Positions 31,182-43,863 of a stretch of 64,000 bases of DNA are shown here, one piece after another. The translations under genes were made by a program, and so were the position numbers. The stretch covers positions 1,691,501 through 1,755,500 of the forward strand of contig NZ_AP018795.1 of assembly GCF_003966655.1 (NCBI RefSeq). Reading direction: 5' to 3'. Source of the DNA: Acidithiobacillus ferridurans (GTDB lineage Bacteria; Pseudomonadota; Gammaproteobacteria; Acidithiobacillales; Acidithiobacillaceae). Position 1 is the first letter of the stretch. Each line of letters starts with the position of its first letter. The notes below the pieces were generated by a model. The model was given only the letters and a program-made list of their open reading frames with translations. It did no database searches and was not told the DNA's origin.

Positions 31182-32114
31182 TTATTCAAAGTCCTGGGGA
31201 TGTTCGGCGAAAAAGTTCCGAGTGTTCACGACGTCGCTGTCGATGGCCGCCTTGAGGGTATCGAGATCCATATATTTCTCTTCCTCCCGCAGCTTGTGGT
31301 GCAGTTCTACGGAAACCTGCTGTCCGTAGAGGTCGGGGCTGTCCGCATCCAGACAGTGGGCCTCCAGTACCATCTGTTTGCCGCCGACGGTGGGGCGCAG
31401 ACCGATACTGACGGCGGCGATCCAGTTTCCTTTCGGACTCAACAGGCGTCCGGCAAAGATACCTTTGACAGGCACCGGGCGACGATTCAGAGGGATATTG
31501 GCGGTCGGGAAGCCCAGTTCCCGACCTAGATGGTCGCCATGCACGACCCGCCCGCAGAGGGCATAGGGACGTCCCAGCCAGGACGCCGCATGGGTCAGGT
31601 CGCCGCTCTGCAGAAAGGCGCGGATGCCGGTGCTGCTGACCCGTTGGCCGTCGAGCAGAAAGGGGGGCTGTTCTTTCACCGAAAACCCATACTGTCGCCC
31701 GAAGCGGCTGAGCATGTCCAGATCACCGCGCCGTCTCGCCCCGAAGCGGAAGTCATGACCGACGCTCAGCAACCCGCAGCACAATTGCCTGACCAGTATC
31801 TGAGCAATGAAATCCTCGGCGGGCAGGTTGGCCAGCGCCTGATTGAAGGGCAGGCAGGTGATGCTCTGTACCCCATTGCGGCGGAGTGCCACCACCTTCT
31901 CGCGCAAACTGCTCAATCGTGGTGGCGCGTCCGTACCCCGGAAAAACTCCCGGGGAAGGGGCTCGAAGGTGAGCACCGCGGTGGGCAGGCCGCTATCCTG
32001 CATGGTCTTCAGCAGCGCCTGATGGCCGCGATGCACCCCATCGAAATTGCCGATGCTGACCGCCTGAGGCAGGTCAGCGGCGCGGTTGCTGCGGTGGTGG
32101 AGGAAGGAATGCAT
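31182..32114 (-). CDS. ribF: Bifunctional riboflavin kinase / FAD synthetase
   Basis: A 310-residue enzyme making FMN then FAD. The N-terminal adenylyltransferase domain has AVSIGNFDGVHRGHQALL and VGHDFRFGARRRGD. The C-terminal riboflavin kinase domain has GRELGFPTANIPLNRRPVPV and KGIFAGRLL. Complete. The ATG lacks a clear SD. The 214 bases between it and the murJ end contain no convincing gene. Confidence 0.95.
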   Translation of the reverse strand: MHSFLHHRSNRAADLPQAVSIGNFDGVHRGHQALLKTMQDSGLPTAVLTFEPLPREFFRGTDAPPRLSSLREKVVALRRNGVQSITCLPFNQALANLPAEDFIAQILVRQLCCGLLSVGHDFRFGARRRGDLDMLSRFGRQYGFSVKEQPPFLLDGQRVSSTGIRAFLQSGDLTHAASWLGRPYALCGRVVHGDHLGRELGFPTANIPLNRRPVPVKGIFAGRLLSPKGNWIAAVSIGLRPTVGGKQMVLEAHCLDADSPDLYGQQVSVELHHKLREEEKYMDLDTLKAAIDSDVVNTRNFFAEHPQDFE

Positions 32115-32328
32115 GCGCTTCGGTGTGTCCGGGTCTGCTGAAAAATGCGGTCATCTTAGCCTAAAAATGTGGATTTCCCTAGGTTGGGGCAGCGTCCGCC
32201 CATTCTTCCTCATCATTCCGCAGCTTCGCTGGCCGTCGCCCAACCGGGCGGATGTTCCCGCAGTACGTCCAGCAGGGGGCGGCGCTGGCCAAATCCCTGG
32301 TCGTGGCCATTCCGTGTGTCCATCTGAA

Positions 32329-33881
32329 TCAGACATGCAAAGACCTCCGTCTGTATAAGTCGCGCAGTTCCCCGATGCCGAGCCACCATCCACCCATAAG
32401 GTATAAAACGGCAGCGAGAATCACCAGGCCGAGCACCCGTAACAGCCGTTCCCAGAGTGGCAGCGACAGCCAGAGGGTCGTGTCCCCCGCAGATACAGCA
32501 GGACGATCCCCATGAGCAAGGCTAACCCTCCGGTTTTCAGCAGGAAGACTCGCCAGCCCGGCTGCGCCTGAAAAATCCCGTCGTGCCGCAGGCGACGCCA
32601 GAGCATCAAGGCGTTGACCAAGGCCGCCGTACTGGTCGCCAGAGCCAGACCCAGTTGCTGCAACGGCCAGGCCAGGATAAGACTGATACCCATATTGACA
32701 GCGACGCTGATCATGGCGAAACGCACCGGTGTGCGCGTATTTTGATGAGCGTAGAAGGCGGGTGCGAGTACCCGTGCCGCAATGATCGGCAGGATACCAA
32801 GGCCATAACCTGTGAGGCTCAAGGCGCTTTGCCGAGCATCTTCCGCCGTGTAGGCGCCATAACGAAACAGACTGATCAGCAAGGGCTGCGCCAGAATGAG
32901 CAAGCCGACGGTAGCGGGCAGTCCGATGAGCCAAGTGAGACGCAGTGCCCAGTCCAGCGTTTGCGGGAAGCGCGGCGAACGCTCTGCCGCCTGGCGGGAG
33001 AGCAGCGGCAGCACGACTGTCCCCAAGGCCACCCCGAAGACGCCCAAGGGAAACTCCACCAGGCGATCGGAGTAATACAGATAGGACACTACATTGGCCC
33101 CCACCAGGGAGGCGAGGATGGTGTTCAGAAACAGGTTGATCTGCGCTACCGAAGCGCCGAAGGCCGCAGGCCCCATCAACCGCAGTAGCTGGCGCACGCC
33201 GGGATCGCGGCGCCGCAGGCGCGGCCAGTGCAGGTGCCCGACCCGCCTGAGCGCGGGTAGTTGAAAAAGCAACTGCGCCACCCCGCCGATAAGCACCCCC
33301 CAGGCCACCGCTATGGCGGGTTGTTGCAGGTGCGGCGCCCAGAATACGGCTGCGGCGATGATGCTGAGGTTCAGGAATACCGGCGTAAAGGCGGGTACCG
33401 TAAAATGTCCATAGGTGTTGAGTACACCGCCGGCCAGCGCGACCAGCGAAATAAAGAAAAGGTAGGGAAAAGTGATGCGCAGCAGTTCTACGGTGAGGTG
33501 AAACTTGTCCGGATTGTCTGCGAAACCGGGGGCGATGGCATAGACAACGGCGCTGGCCCCCAGCATCCCGACGATGGTAACGATCGCCAGGGCAAGGGCC
33601 AGCCACCCGGCCACATCGGCGACAAACGCCCGGACCTCGCTGGCCGGGCGTGTAGCCCGATATTCCCCCAGCACCGGGATGAAAGACTGGGAGAACGCCC
33701 CCTCACCAAACAGGCGCCGGAACAGGTTGGGAACGCGGAATGCCACGAAAAACGCATCCGCCATCTCCCCTGCGCCAAAGAGTCGCGCCAGAATCACGTC
33801 GCGGGCAAAGCCCAACAGGCGTGACACCATAGTGTTACTGCCGACCTTGAGCACGCTGCGCAGGGGGTGGTGGCCGCTCAT
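32329..33881 (-). CDS. murJ: Lipid II flippase MurJ (frame broken near C-terminus)
   Basis: An MVF-family polytopic protein that flips lipid II for peptidoglycan synthesis. It begins MSGHHPLRSVLKVGSNTMVS then RLLGFARDVILARLFGAGEM, with about 14 membrane segments and the conserved GEGAFSQSFIPVL. The last helix and tail (LWERLLRVLGLVILAAVLYL ... LRDLYRRR) are in another frame; one extra base in the C5 run (32484-32488) joins them as LYLRGDTTLWLS. Without that base the protein ends in an aberrant cysteine-rich tail. ATG 33881 is chosen by alignment to the usual N-terminus; SD is weak. Confidence 0.85.
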
Positions 33882-34165
33882 GAGGGCGGGGGATATGGGG
33901 GATTGGGCATCATCGCTGGATGATGGCATGTGGGCGGGAGGACGCCAAGAGCATCGCCCTGACCACACCCAGGATACCGGTAGGGTTCGCCGTCTTTTGC
34001 CCTGCACGTTCGGTACGACAGGTCCGCCGGTTCGGCAGCGCTGCGCCGGGGCACGGTACCCGTGCGTTTCGCTGGGCGGTATGGTGTGGTGACCGTCAAA
34101 CCCGGCAGGCGTCGGCGCTGGCTGACGGATCCGCCGCCATTACCTCGGCGCGATTGCCCCGCCCG

Positions 34166-34573
34166 TCATCTTCTGGCATCAGCTCCGGATGCGTCCGTAG
34201 GTGTTAAGACCGACGCGCTTGCGCTTCCCGCTTCGGGGTGCCGAATCAGTAACGGCACGGGAGCCGACACGATGGCCTTATCACTCCGATGGAGATCTGT
34301 TTCCACCGGGCAGGCAGGCCGACGATGATGGCGCGCATACAACCGCTCCCAGTCGCGGCGGGTCTCAGCGGGTTTGGCGCGCGCCAGCGCCAGCATGGCA
34401 AAGCCATCGTCATCCCAACCGCAGTCGCTCAGCACATCCTCTGGCCAGCGTTGCATGTACGCGTCGCGCATGATCCTTCTGCCCAGTTGGGCGAGATCCT
34501 CCGGCACTCCCTGAGCTACAGCCCGCGCTTTCCATTCATCCCATTCAAACAGCATCTCTTCAGAATCTGTCAT
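34166..34573 (-). CDS. Hypothetical acidic protein
   Basis: A 135-residue protein starting MTDSEEMLFEWDEWKARAVA at ATG 34573 with GGAG eight bases upstream. The first 90 residues are helical and Trp/Asp-rich (DVLSDCGWDDDGFAMLALA); the tail is low-complexity. I do not recognise it. It lies upstream of murJ on the same strand, with about 284 bases between them holding no gene that I can support. Confidence 0.55.
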   Translation of the reverse strand: MTDSEEMLFEWDEWKARAVAQGVPEDLAQLGRRIMRDAYMQRWPEDVLSDCGWDDDGFAMLALARAKPAETRRDWERLYARHHRRPACPVETDLHRSDKAIVSAPVPLLIRHPEAGSASASVLTPTDASGADARR

Positions 34574-34821
34574 GTGGCACGCTCCTGTAGTTACATCGAT
34601 ACCCTGGCCCGCGAAACCGATGCGTCGACCACTCCGGTCAGGCACCCCGGTTTTTTCGATATAGCCGTGTAGGTTTAGTTCGGGATTCCGGCGGCGTCAA
34701 GGTGACTTGCGCCTATTTTGTACATGGCAAGCCGGCGGGGATGTCGCCGGACGGGCGGCCGTATGCTAACTTTACCGAAGGAAGCCCGCTTTCCGCGGGA
34801 TTGTGCTGGAGATCCGTCAAA

Positions 34822-35685
34822 ATGATACGCAGTATGACCGGGTTCGCCCGCTGTGAAAGTCGTGGGGCTTGGGGCACACTGGCCTGGGAGTTGCGTACTG
34901 TAAATCACCGTTTTCTGGACGTCGGTTTGCGCCTTCCCGAGGGCTTGGGCGCCCTTGAAGCAGCGGTGCGGACCCGTCTGCAAAAAACGCTGGTGCGCGG
35001 CCGGGTGGATGCCTGGTTACGTTTTCAGCCTGCCGCCGGCGGGTCGTTAAGCCTCAACACGGCACTGGCGACGGAGTTGCGCGGACTTTACGGGGAATTG
35101 GCGGATATATGGGAATTTGAAGAAACCGCCTTCAACCCTTGGGATGTACTGCGCTGGCCGGGCATGGTGCAGGCCTCCGGCATCGATACGGAGGTGCTGG
35201 AGGCGGAAGTGCTTGCGCTGCTGGACAGTGCGCTGACCGGATTGCAGGAGGCACGCGAGCGGGAAGGCGCCGCCCTGACGCAACTTCTGCTCAGTCGCGT
35301 GGATGCCATTGCCGGGCAGACTGCTGCGCTGCGCGATCACCTGCCACACCTGGAAAAGGCGTTGCGCGAACGTTTGCAGGCCCGCTTGCACGATTCGGCG
35401 CAGCAGGTGGATGCAGGGCGCTGGGAGCAGGAGTTGCTCTTCTACTTGCAACGTCAGGATGTAGCCGAGGAGTTGGACCGTCTGGACACCCATCTGGCGG
35501 AGTTACGGCGTGTTTTACAGCGGCGGGAGGCGGCGGGACGACGCCTCGATTTCCTCATGCAGGAACTCAATCGCGAGGCCAACACCCTCGCTTCCAAGGC
35601 CGGAGACAGCCAGGTAACCTTTGCCTCGGTAGAGCTGAAAGTGCTCATCGAACAGATGCGGGAGCAGGTGCAGAATGTGGAGTGA
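34822..35685 (+). CDS. yicC: YicC-family endoribonuclease
   Basis: A 287-residue protein starting MIRSMTGFARCE, with the family blocks LRTVNHRFLDVGLRLPE and RGRVDAWLRF. The C-terminal half carries the DUF1732 signature GRRLDFLMQELNREANTLAS and the final ELKVLIEQMREQVQNVE. YicC was shown in E. coli to cleave RNA (for example RyhB). ATG 34822 has GGAG about 10 bases upstream; longer in-frame starts are less likely. It precedes gmk, a common pairing. Confidence 0.92.
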   Translation: MIRSMTGFARCESRGAWGTLAWELRTVNHRFLDVGLRLPEGLGALEAAVRTRLQKTLVRGRVDAWLRFQPAAGGSLSLNTALATELRGLYGELADIWEFEETAFNPWDVLRWPGMVQASGIDTEVLEAEVLALLDSALTGLQEAREREGAALTQLLLSRVDAIAGQTAALRDHLPHLEKALRERLQARLHDSAQQVDAGRWEQELLFYLQRQDVAEELDRLDTHLAELRRVLQRREAAGRRLDFLMQELNREANTLASKAGDSQVTFASVELKVLIEQMREQVQNVE

Positions 35686-35691
35686 AAGTCA

Positions 35692-36330
35692 ATGACGGGG
35701 GGAGCGGAACGCGGTATCCTATGGATTATTTCGGCACCCAGCGGTGCGGGAAAGACCAGTCTGGCCCGGGCGCTGGTGGCGGCGACCCCGCAATTGCGCA
35801 CCTCCGTCTCTTACACCACACGGCCTCCGCGACCGGGCGAGGCAGACGGAACGGACTATCACTTCGTTCCCATGGAGACCTTCACGGCCATGGCGGAGCG
35901 GGGCGAGTTTCTGGAGTATGCCCGGGTGCATGGCAATGGTTATGGCACTAGTGAACCTTGGGTGAAGAGTCAGCTGTTCGCCGGGACCGACTGCCTGTTG
36001 GAGATCGACTGGCAAGGTGCGCGGCAGGTGCGGGAAAGACTGCCAGGGCAGGCGGTCAGTATTTTTATTCTGCCGCCGTCTGTCGCCGCTTTGGCGGAGC
36101 GTCTGCGTGGCCGTGGCCAGGATTCAGAGGCGGTCATTGCGCGCAGGTTGGCGGCAGCACGTGAAGAGCTGTTGCATTATGACGAGTTTGATTATCTGGT
36201 GGTGAATGACCACTTCCAGGATGCGTTAGCCGACTTGCAGAGCATTGTCCATGCGGAACATCTGCGGCTGGGTTATCAGCAGCATGCCCAGCATCAACGA
36301 TTAAAGAATCTCCTCGGTGTTAACAGTTAA
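35692..36330 (+). CDS. gmk: Guanylate kinase
   Basis: A 212-residue GMP kinase feeding GDP/GTP and hence (p)ppGpp synthesis by the downstream SpoT. P-loop SAPSGAGKTSLARAL, GMP-binding TTRPPRPGEADGTDYHF and LLEIDWQGARQVRE, and lid RGRGQDSEAVIARRL are all visible. It begins six bases after yicC and is followed by rpoZ, the common gmk-rpoZ-spoT order. Confidence 0.96.
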   Translation: MTGGAERGILWIISAPSGAGKTSLARALVAATPQLRTSVSYTTRPPRPGEADGTDYHFVPMETFTAMAERGEFLEYARVHGNGYGTSEPWVKSQLFAGTDCLLEIDWQGARQVRERLPGQAVSIFILPPSVAALAERLRGRGQDSEAVIARRLAAAREELLHYDEFDYLVVNDHFQDALADLQSIVHAEHLRLGYQQHAQHQRLKNLLGVNS

Positions 36331-36353
36331 ATTGATAAAAGGGTGAATAGACG

Positions 36354-36629
36354 ATGGCACGAGTAACAGTAGAAGATTGTCTGGATCATGTGGACAATCG
36401 TTTTGAATTAACTCTGATAGCGGCGCGACGGGCGCGGCAATTGGCCTCCGGCGCTACGCCGGAAGTGGAGCCGGGACGTGACAAAAATACGGTCATAGCT
36501 CTGCGCGAAGTGGCTGCCGGCAAGGTGAGCCGGGCAATTCTGGACGAGCAGATGCCGCCACCATTACCTAACTTCCCCGGTGCAGCGAACCGCGAAGCGG
36601 CTGGAGCTGAGGATGCCGCTGGCGACTGA
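36354..36629 (+). CDS. rpoZ: RNA polymerase omega subunit
   Basis: A 91-residue omega subunit, starting [20 protein letters not shown] with the conserved ARRARQL and [14 protein letters not shown]. It helps assemble RNA polymerase and, in proteobacteria, forms one ppGpp binding site. It sits next to spoT, which makes that ligand. Its 3' end overlaps the probable spoT start. Confidence 0.96.
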   Translation: MARVTVEDCLDHVDNRFELTLIAARRARQLASGATPEVEPGRDKNTVIALREVAAGKVSRAILDEQMPPPLPNFPGAANREAAGAEDAAGD

Positions 36630-38892
36630 AAGCGAGCTAGGCACCATGGTGCCGACCCTGCCCCTGACCACAAGGGTGGGCGATGTGCTGCGCCTGCCGC
36701 CGGTCTCTCCGTCTCTGGAGGACCCCTGCGCGCCGCTGCGGGCGTTGCTTCAGCAATACATGACGCCGGAAGAAGTGGCACGTGCGCGTGATGCCTACGA
36801 ATTGGCCGCCAACGCACATGGCGCACAAACCCGGCGCAGTGGTGAGCCCTATATCCATCATCCCGTGGCGGTCGCCTGCATCCTCGCCGAGCTGCAACTG
36901 GATATTTTCACTATTCAGGCCGCCCTGCTTCATGACGTGATCGAGGATTGCAATATCAGCAAGGAAAACATCACCGAACGCTTTGGGTCGGAAGTAGCGG
37001 AGATGGTGGATGGGGTCAGTAAGCTGGGGCAGGTACGTTTTGAAACCCGTGAAGAGGCACAGGCAGAGAATTTTCGCAAAATGTTTCTGGCCATGTCGCG
37101 GGACATCCGGGTCGTGCTGATCAAGCTGGCGGATCGCTTGCACAACATGCGCACCATGGGGGTGATGACGCCGGAGAAGCGGCGGCGTATTTCCCGGGAA
37201 ACCCTTGATATCTACGCGCCCATTGCGCAACGCCTGGGTATTCATGCCATTCGCATCGAGCTGGAAGAGCTGGCCTTCTCCCATCTTTACCCCAAGCGTT
37301 GGCACACGCTCAATGAGGCCGTAAAGGCAGCGCGTGGTAACCGTAAGGAAGCCGTGCAGAAAATTGAGCACGCCCTGGAGGACCGCCTCCTGCAGGAGGG
37401 TTTCGCCGCCCAGGTCAGCGGCCGTGAGAAACACGTCTACAGTATCTACAGAAAAATGCAGAAGAAGGGTATGCCCTTCGGTGATATCCATGACCTCCAT
37501 GCCTTCCGGATTATCGTTGCTGATGTGGATACCTGTTATCGCGTCCTGGGCCTGGTCCACAGTCTGTATCGACCGATTCCCGGACGTTTCAAAGACTACA
37601 TCGCCATCCCGAAATCCAATGGATATCAGTCTCTGCACACCGTCCTGCTGGGCCCTTTCGGGCATCCGGTAGAGGTGCAGATCCGCACCGAGGATATGCA
37701 CCGGGTCGCCGAGGCGGGGGTGGCGGCACACTGGTTATACAAGACGGGCTCAAGTAATGCGCATGCCGAAATGCAGGCGCGCGCCTGGTTGCAGCGTTTG
37801 CTGGAACTGCAGATACAGGGGGGAGATTCCCAGGAATTTCTGGAAAGCGTCAAGCTCGATCTTTTTCCCGATGAGGTCTATGTTTTTACCCCCAAGGGCA
37901 AAATTCTCAGCTTGCCACGGGGTGCGACGGCGGTGGATTTTGCTTACGCCGTGCATACGGATATCGGTGACCAGGCCGTGGCGGCCAGGGTCAATGATAT
38001 GTATGTGCCCCTGCGCAGTCCTCTGAACAACGGCGATAAAGTGGAAATCGTCACGGCGGCTTCGGCGCACCCGCAACCTGGTTGGCTGGATGTGGTGGTG
38101 ACCGGCAAGGCGCGCAGTAGCGTTCGCGCTTATCTCAAGACCATTCAGCGTGGTGACGCGGAAGTGCTGGGCCGCAATTTGCTGGAAAAAGCGTTGCAGA
38201 GTCTGGGTGCCGACCTCCAGCAGATCGAAGCGACTGATTTTCAGCGGGTGCTGGTGACGTTCAACGTGAAGGATGAGAGCCAACTGCTGGCGGCCATTGG
38301 CATGGGTGAGGTTTTTCCGCTGGTCGTAGCGCACAAGCTGCTGCCCGAGGAGAGCGATCGCGGGCGGCTGGCGCAGACTGCCCGCCGTCTGGGCCATGCC
38401 GTCAGCCATCTCCTTCCAAGTCGCCTCACTCGCGAGGAGGCCACGAAAAAGCCCTTGCTGATTCGCGGGACGGAAGGTATGCCAGTGACCCTGGCTCGCT
38501 GTTGTCGACCCATCCCTGGCGACCCGATTTTGGGTTTCATCAGTGTCGGCAAGGGTGTGGTGGTACATACCCATGATTGTCACAATATCCGTGAGTGGCG
38601 CAAACGCCGTGACCGCTGGGTGGACGTGCAGTGGGATCCCGCAGCCCAAGGCGAGTTCCCGGTAGCGATTCGGGTGGTTGCGGAAAGCGCCCGTGGCGTA
38701 CTGGCGCGTGTCGCCACCCTGATTTCGGATGAAGATTCCAACATCGATCATGTGGATATCGAGCCGCAGGATGGACTCTACACAGGCATCACCTTTACCA
38801 TAGAGGCACATGACCGCGACCACCTGGCCAGAATCATGCGGAGTTTGCGCAGTTTGCCCATGGTGTCGCGGGTACAGCGGGTCAAAGGCTAA
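36613..38892 (+). CDS. spoT: Bifunctional (p)ppGpp synthetase/hydrolase
   Basis: A 759-residue Rel/SpoT protein. The HD hydrolase domain is intact ([25 protein letters not shown]). The synthetase domain follows ([30 protein letters not shown]), then TGS ([20 protein letters not shown]), a zinc-finger-like [13 protein letters not shown] segment, and a C-terminal ACT domain. ATG 36613 has GGAG six bases upstream and overlaps rpoZ by 17 bases, implying coupling; GTG 36580 is possible. It sets the stringent response. Confidence 0.96.
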   Translation: MPLATESELGTMVPTLPLTTRVGDVLRLPPVSPSLEDPCAPLRALLQQYMTPEEVARARDAYELAANAHGAQTRRSGEPYIHHPVAVACILAELQLDIFTIQAALLHDVIEDCNISKENITERFGSEVAEMVDGVSKLGQVRFETREEAQAENFRKMFLAMSRDIRVVLIKLADRLHNMRTMGVMTPEKRRRISRETLDIYAPIAQRLGIHAIRIELEELAFSHLYPKRWHTLNEAVKAARGNRKEAVQKIEHALEDRLLQEGFAAQVSGREKHVYSIYRKMQKKGMPFGDIHDLHAFRIIVADVDTCYRVLGLVHSLYRPIPGRFKDYIAIPKSNGYQSLHTVLLGPFGHPVEVQIRTEDMHRVAEAGVAAHWLYKTGSSNAHAEMQARAWLQRLLELQIQGGDSQEFLESVKLDLFPDEVYVFTPKGKILSLPRGATAVDFAYAVHTDIGDQAVAARVNDMYVPLRSPLNNGDKVEIVTAASAHPQPGWLDVVVTGKARSSVRAYLKTIQRGDAEVLGRNLLEKALQSLGADLQQIEATDFQRVLVTFNVKDESQLLAAIGMGEVFPLVVAHKLLPEESDRGRLAQTARRLGHAVSHLLPSRLTREEATKKPLLIRGTEGMPVTLARCCRPIPGDPILGFISVGKGVVVHTHDCHNIREWRKRRDRWVDVQWDPAAQGEFPVAIRVVAESARGVLARVATLISDEDSNIDHVDIEPQDGLYTGITFTIEAHDRDHLARIMRSLRSLPMVSRVQRVKG

Positions 38893-38907
38893 CAGGGAGT
38901 TCAATCC

Positions 38908-39297
38908 ATGCCGGTACCAGTAGAAAGCAGTTCCGCACCCCAGGCGATCGGGGCCTACAGCCAGGGTATGATGCATGGCGGCCTGCTCTATCTCTCTGGC
39001 CAGATTCCCCTGGATCCCCGCACCGGGCAGATGGTGGAGGGCGACATCGCCCTGCAGATCCGGCAGGTGCTGGATAACCTGCAGGCGGTCTGCAATGCTG
39101 CGGGCGGACGTCTGCAGGATGCCATCAAGCTTCAAGTCTACCTCACGGATCTCGGCCATTTCGCACAGGTGAATCAGGCCATGGAGGCAGAGTTTTCCAT
39201 ACCCTATCCGGCACGGGCGGTGGTGCAGGTGGCCGCGCTGCCGCGAGGGGCGCAGGTGGAGATAGATGGCATCGTCGCCCTGGGCAAGGCGGGCTGA
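38908..39297 (+). CDS. ridA: RidA-family enamine/imine deaminase
   Basis: A 129-residue YjgF/RidA protein that hydrolyses reactive enamines made by PLP enzymes. Motifs: AIGAYSQGMMHGGLLYLSGQ, DNLQAVCNAAGG, KLQVYLTDLGHFAQVN and the C-terminal PARAVVQVAALPRGAQVEID with the conserved Arg. Encoded 15 bases after spoT in the frequent spoT-ridA-recG arrangement. Confidence 0.95.
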   Translation: MPVPVESSSAPQAIGAYSQGMMHGGLLYLSGQIPLDPRTGQMVEGDIALQIRQVLDNLQAVCNAAGGRLQDAIKLQVYLTDLGHFAQVNQAMEAEFSIPYPARAVVQVAALPRGAQVEIDGIVALGKAG

Positions 39298-39298
39298 G

Positions 39299-39514
39299 AT
39301 GGAACGCTCAGAAGCGCTCGCCCAGCCCATGCGCGTACTGCTGCAGGCGCATCCGGTTTTGGTTTCGCTGCTGGAGGAGCGCGGTATTCATTGCGGCGAG
39401 TGTTTTATTGCCGAGCGGGAAACCCTGGCGGGGGTAGTTACCATGCACCATGTCGACCTCGACGAACTTCTCGCAGAATGGGCACGTCGCGAGGCCCTGC
39501 CGCGCACGGAATAG
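39299..39514 (+). CDS. DUF1858-like small redox (CxxC) protein
   Basis: A 71-residue protein with the single motif GIHCGECFIAERETLAGV followed by HVDLDELLAEWARREA. It resembles the DUF1858/hybrid-cluster-associated disulfide domain, in which CxxC sits after a conserved glycine. The ATG at 39299 lies one base after the ridA stop, so it is coupled. It may bind a metal or act as a disulfide; function is unproven. Confidence 0.7.
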   Translation: MERSEALAQPMRVLLQAHPVLVSLLEERGIHCGECFIAERETLAGVVTMHHVDLDELLAEWARREALPRTE

Positions 39515-39515
39515 C

Positions 39516-41570
<2,055 letters not shown>

Positions 41571-41662
41571 TGAAACTCTGTTAGAAAATCATGGATCTCG
41601 CGCCCGGACTTCGGGTATATTATGAAACGCCGTGAGTACGAGTATTGGGGAGAAGTAGGGTG

Positions 41663-42508
41663 ATGCGCAAATTCGGGGTATGGGAATTGTCGGGGGCGGT
41701 GCTGGGTGTTCTGGGATTGGCGGGTTGCGCCACGACACCTGTGGCCACCGTGCCGGTGCACTCGGTAGCTTACTATGCCGCACAGATTCCCCCTCCGGTC
41801 GTTCAGCCGGTAGCGCCCGTGGTCTCTCCGGCAAGTCCCGCGCATGTGGTCCGGTCGGTGCATATTGTCATTTCGACCACTAGTCATTCCCTGAAAATCT
41901 TCAAGGGCGGTACCGTGCTGGCGACCTACCCGGTCGCCATCGGCTTCAATGGCGCAGCTCCCAAGCGGATGCGGGGGGATGATGTCACCCCCCTGGGACG
42001 TTATCGCATCGGCTGGGTCAGTCGGGGTACACGCTACGGCCCCTTCATGGGTTTGACCTACCCCAACCGGGAGAATGCGGAGTGGGGATTGCGGGAGGGC
42101 ATTATCAACAAGGCGCAATATCGTGCCATTGTCGATGCCATCGACGCCGGGCAAACGCCGCCGCAAAATACCCCCCTGGGCGGTGAAATAGGCATTCACG
42201 GCATGGGCCCGCAATTTTCGGATGACCCACAGGGCAAGGTATTCCCCGGGCGCTGGACGGCTGGCTGCGTGGCGTTGTCCAACTGGGATGCACAGCAGAT
42301 CGCCGCGCTGGTGCGGGTGGGGACACCCGTGGAAATCGTGGGGGACGCACATGGATTCCGGGGTGGTTTTGACCGGGTCAGCACGGGCTCCCGGTACAAG
42401 TCCAATGCCGCCTTCGATACCATGGCGACGCCGAGGGCCGTTGCGAAATCCCAGAATACCGCCATGGACACTCTGGTGTCAGCGCTCGCCCCGATCGCCG
42501 CACACTGA
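41663..42508 (+). CDS. L,D-transpeptidase lipoprotein (YkuD family)
   Basis: A 281-residue precursor. It has a lipoprotein signal peptide with lipobox LGLAGC (Cys about residue 22), a Pro-rich linker, then a YkuD domain. The active site is IGIHGMG ... RWTAGCVALSNWDAQQI, the His/Cys catalytic pattern of enzymes that make 3-3 peptidoglycan crosslinks or attach lipoproteins. The ATG at 41663 is preceded by GGAG at somewhat long spacing. It stands alone and is convergent with the next gene. Confidence 0.88.
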   Translation: MRKFGVWELSGAVLGVLGLAGCATTPVATVPVHSVAYYAAQIPPPVVQPVAPVVSPASPAHVVRSVHIVISTTSHSLKIFKGGTVLATYPVAIGFNGAAPKRMRGDDVTPLGRYRIGWVSRGTRYGPFMGLTYPNRENAEWGLREGIINKAQYRAIVDAIDAGQTPPQNTPLGGEIGIHGMGPQFSDDPQGKVFPGRWTAGCVALSNWDAQQIAALVRVGTPVEIVGDAHGFRGGFDRVSTGSRYKSNAAFDTMATPRAVAKSQNTAMDTLVSALAPIAAH

Positions 42509-42518
42509 TATCCCGGAT

Positions 42519-43859
42519 TCAGTGCTGCCAGTGGGCGGCCTGACTGAACTCCCAGGCCTGTTCGATGCAATCTCCCAGGGCGACGCCCCCCTGCCAGTTG
42601 GCACGGAAGTGCAGCCCAGGGTGCCCGGCACTCAGGGTGTCGATCCGCTTCATCCGGTCCAGGTGTCCGACCTCGTATTGCGGGATGGCTTTCGGCCAGA
42701 CCCAGCAGCGACTGAAAACGGGATCGCCACTGATCCCCAGCAGTGGGCCGATCTCGCGTAATACCGTTGCCAGCAGGTCGTCATCGTCCCGTCCGGCAAG
42801 GACATTCTGACTGCCACCGATAAAGGCCGTCAGCAATACCTGCCCCGCCGGTGCGCGCCCAGGGAAAAGGGTGGAGGAGAAAAGCACCCCCAGCGTTTCC
42901 AGCCCCATGACCCGCGGAATCAGCATGCCGAAGCCATCCAGTGGATGCCCTACCTGTGGGCGCTGAAAACCTATGGACAGGCTGCCTACGGCAGGATAAG
43001 GGATGGCGTCCAGTTCCCGGGCAAGCGTAGCGTCGGTTGGCGCGAGCAGTCTGGCCGCGGCGCCTGCGGGCAGGGCGAGAACGAGCCGTTTGCTTTGCCA
43101 GGTCTGGTTACCGCTGCCGACCTGCCACATATCGTCGCTATAGGCCAACTGGTCGACCGGAGTATCGCAGCGCAGCGTATCGCCGAGTGTGCCTGCAACC
43201 CGCAAAGGGAGGGCCTGCAGACCTTCGCGAAAGGACACGAGGCGGGTTTTGGGGGTGCCGGGCAATTTCTTCTTCCGGGCCCGCAGCGCACCGCGCAGGA
43301 GCGAGCCACCATCCTGCTCCAGCGCGGCCAGGCGAGGAAGAGTGGCCTGCACCGAAAGGCGTGCGGGATCGCCGGCGAAGACGCCGGAAACAAAAGGGTC
43401 AACCAGCCAGGTAAGGGCCTCTTCTCCGAGCCGTCGCCGGACGAAGTCGGCGATGCTTTCCTCGCCATCCGGCGTTCGATGCGGTGGCTGGAAGGGTTCG
43501 CCGAGGAGCCGCAGGCGACCGCGTATACTCAGTAGTCCGCCACCGAATAGCACGCCCGGTCCCAATGCGACGGGTTGCCGGTGGCGATTGAGGACATAGC
43601 GGCGCGCGGCGAGCGGGTTGGCTTCGACGATGTCTCCTTCCAATTGCAGTTCGCGGAGCCATTCTGGGACGATCCGGCCTTTGAGCATCAGCGAGTTGGG
43701 TCCCATATCCCGCAGGTAGCCCTCTTCCTGTCTGCTCTGCAGGTTGCCGCCGGGCGCGGCGCCGGCCTCCAGCAGCAAGGGCGACCAGCCTCGTTTACGC
43801 AGGAAATACGCCGTCGCCAGACCCGAAATGCCTCCGCCAATGATGATGACTTCTTCCAT
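42519..43859 (-). CDS. hemG: Protoporphyrinogen oxidase (HemY type)
   Basis: A 446-residue FAD-dependent enzyme oxidising protoporphyrinogen IX (or coproporphyrinogen III) in heme synthesis. The N-terminal FAD fold is VIIIGGGISGLATAYFLRK, then EEGYLRDMGPNSLML. The C-terminal FAD contact is FRANWQGGVALGDCIEQA. ATG 43859 has AAGGAG inside the end of the upstream permease gene. Proton-pumping respiration of this kind of organism needs much heme, but no direct link is visible. Symbols hemG and hemY are both used for this family. Confidence 0.9.
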   Translation of the reverse strand: MEEVIIIGGGISGLATAYFLRKRGWSPLLLEAGAAPGGNLQSRQEEGYLRDMGPNSLMLKGRIVPEWLRELQLEGDIVEANPLAARRYVLNRHRQPVALGPGVLFGGGLLSIRGRLRLLGEPFQPPHRTPDGEESIADFVRRRLGEEALTWLVDPFVSGVFAGDPARLSVQATLPRLAALEQDGGSLLRGALRARKKKLPGTPKTRLVSFREGLQALPLRVAGTLGDTLRCDTPVDQLAYSDDMWQVGSGNQTWQSKRLVLALPAGAAARLLAPTDATLARELDAIPYPAVGSLSIGFQRPQVGHPLDGFGMLIPRVMGLETLGVLFSSTLFPGRAPAGQVLLTAFIGGSQNVLAGRDDDDLLATVLREIGPLLGISGDPVFSRCWVWPKAIPQYEVGHLDRMKRIDTLSAGHPGLHFRANWQGGVALGDCIEQAWEFSQAAHWQH

Positions 43860-43863
43860 AGGG

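Noticed and set aside
32151-32336. 61-codon ORF between murJ and ribF with GGAGG before its ATG
   Set aside because: The SD-like run lies inside the murJ 3' end (CGGAGGTCT), the sequence is low-complexity Pro/Gly/Arg, and a different frame looks equally protein-like; not enough to call.
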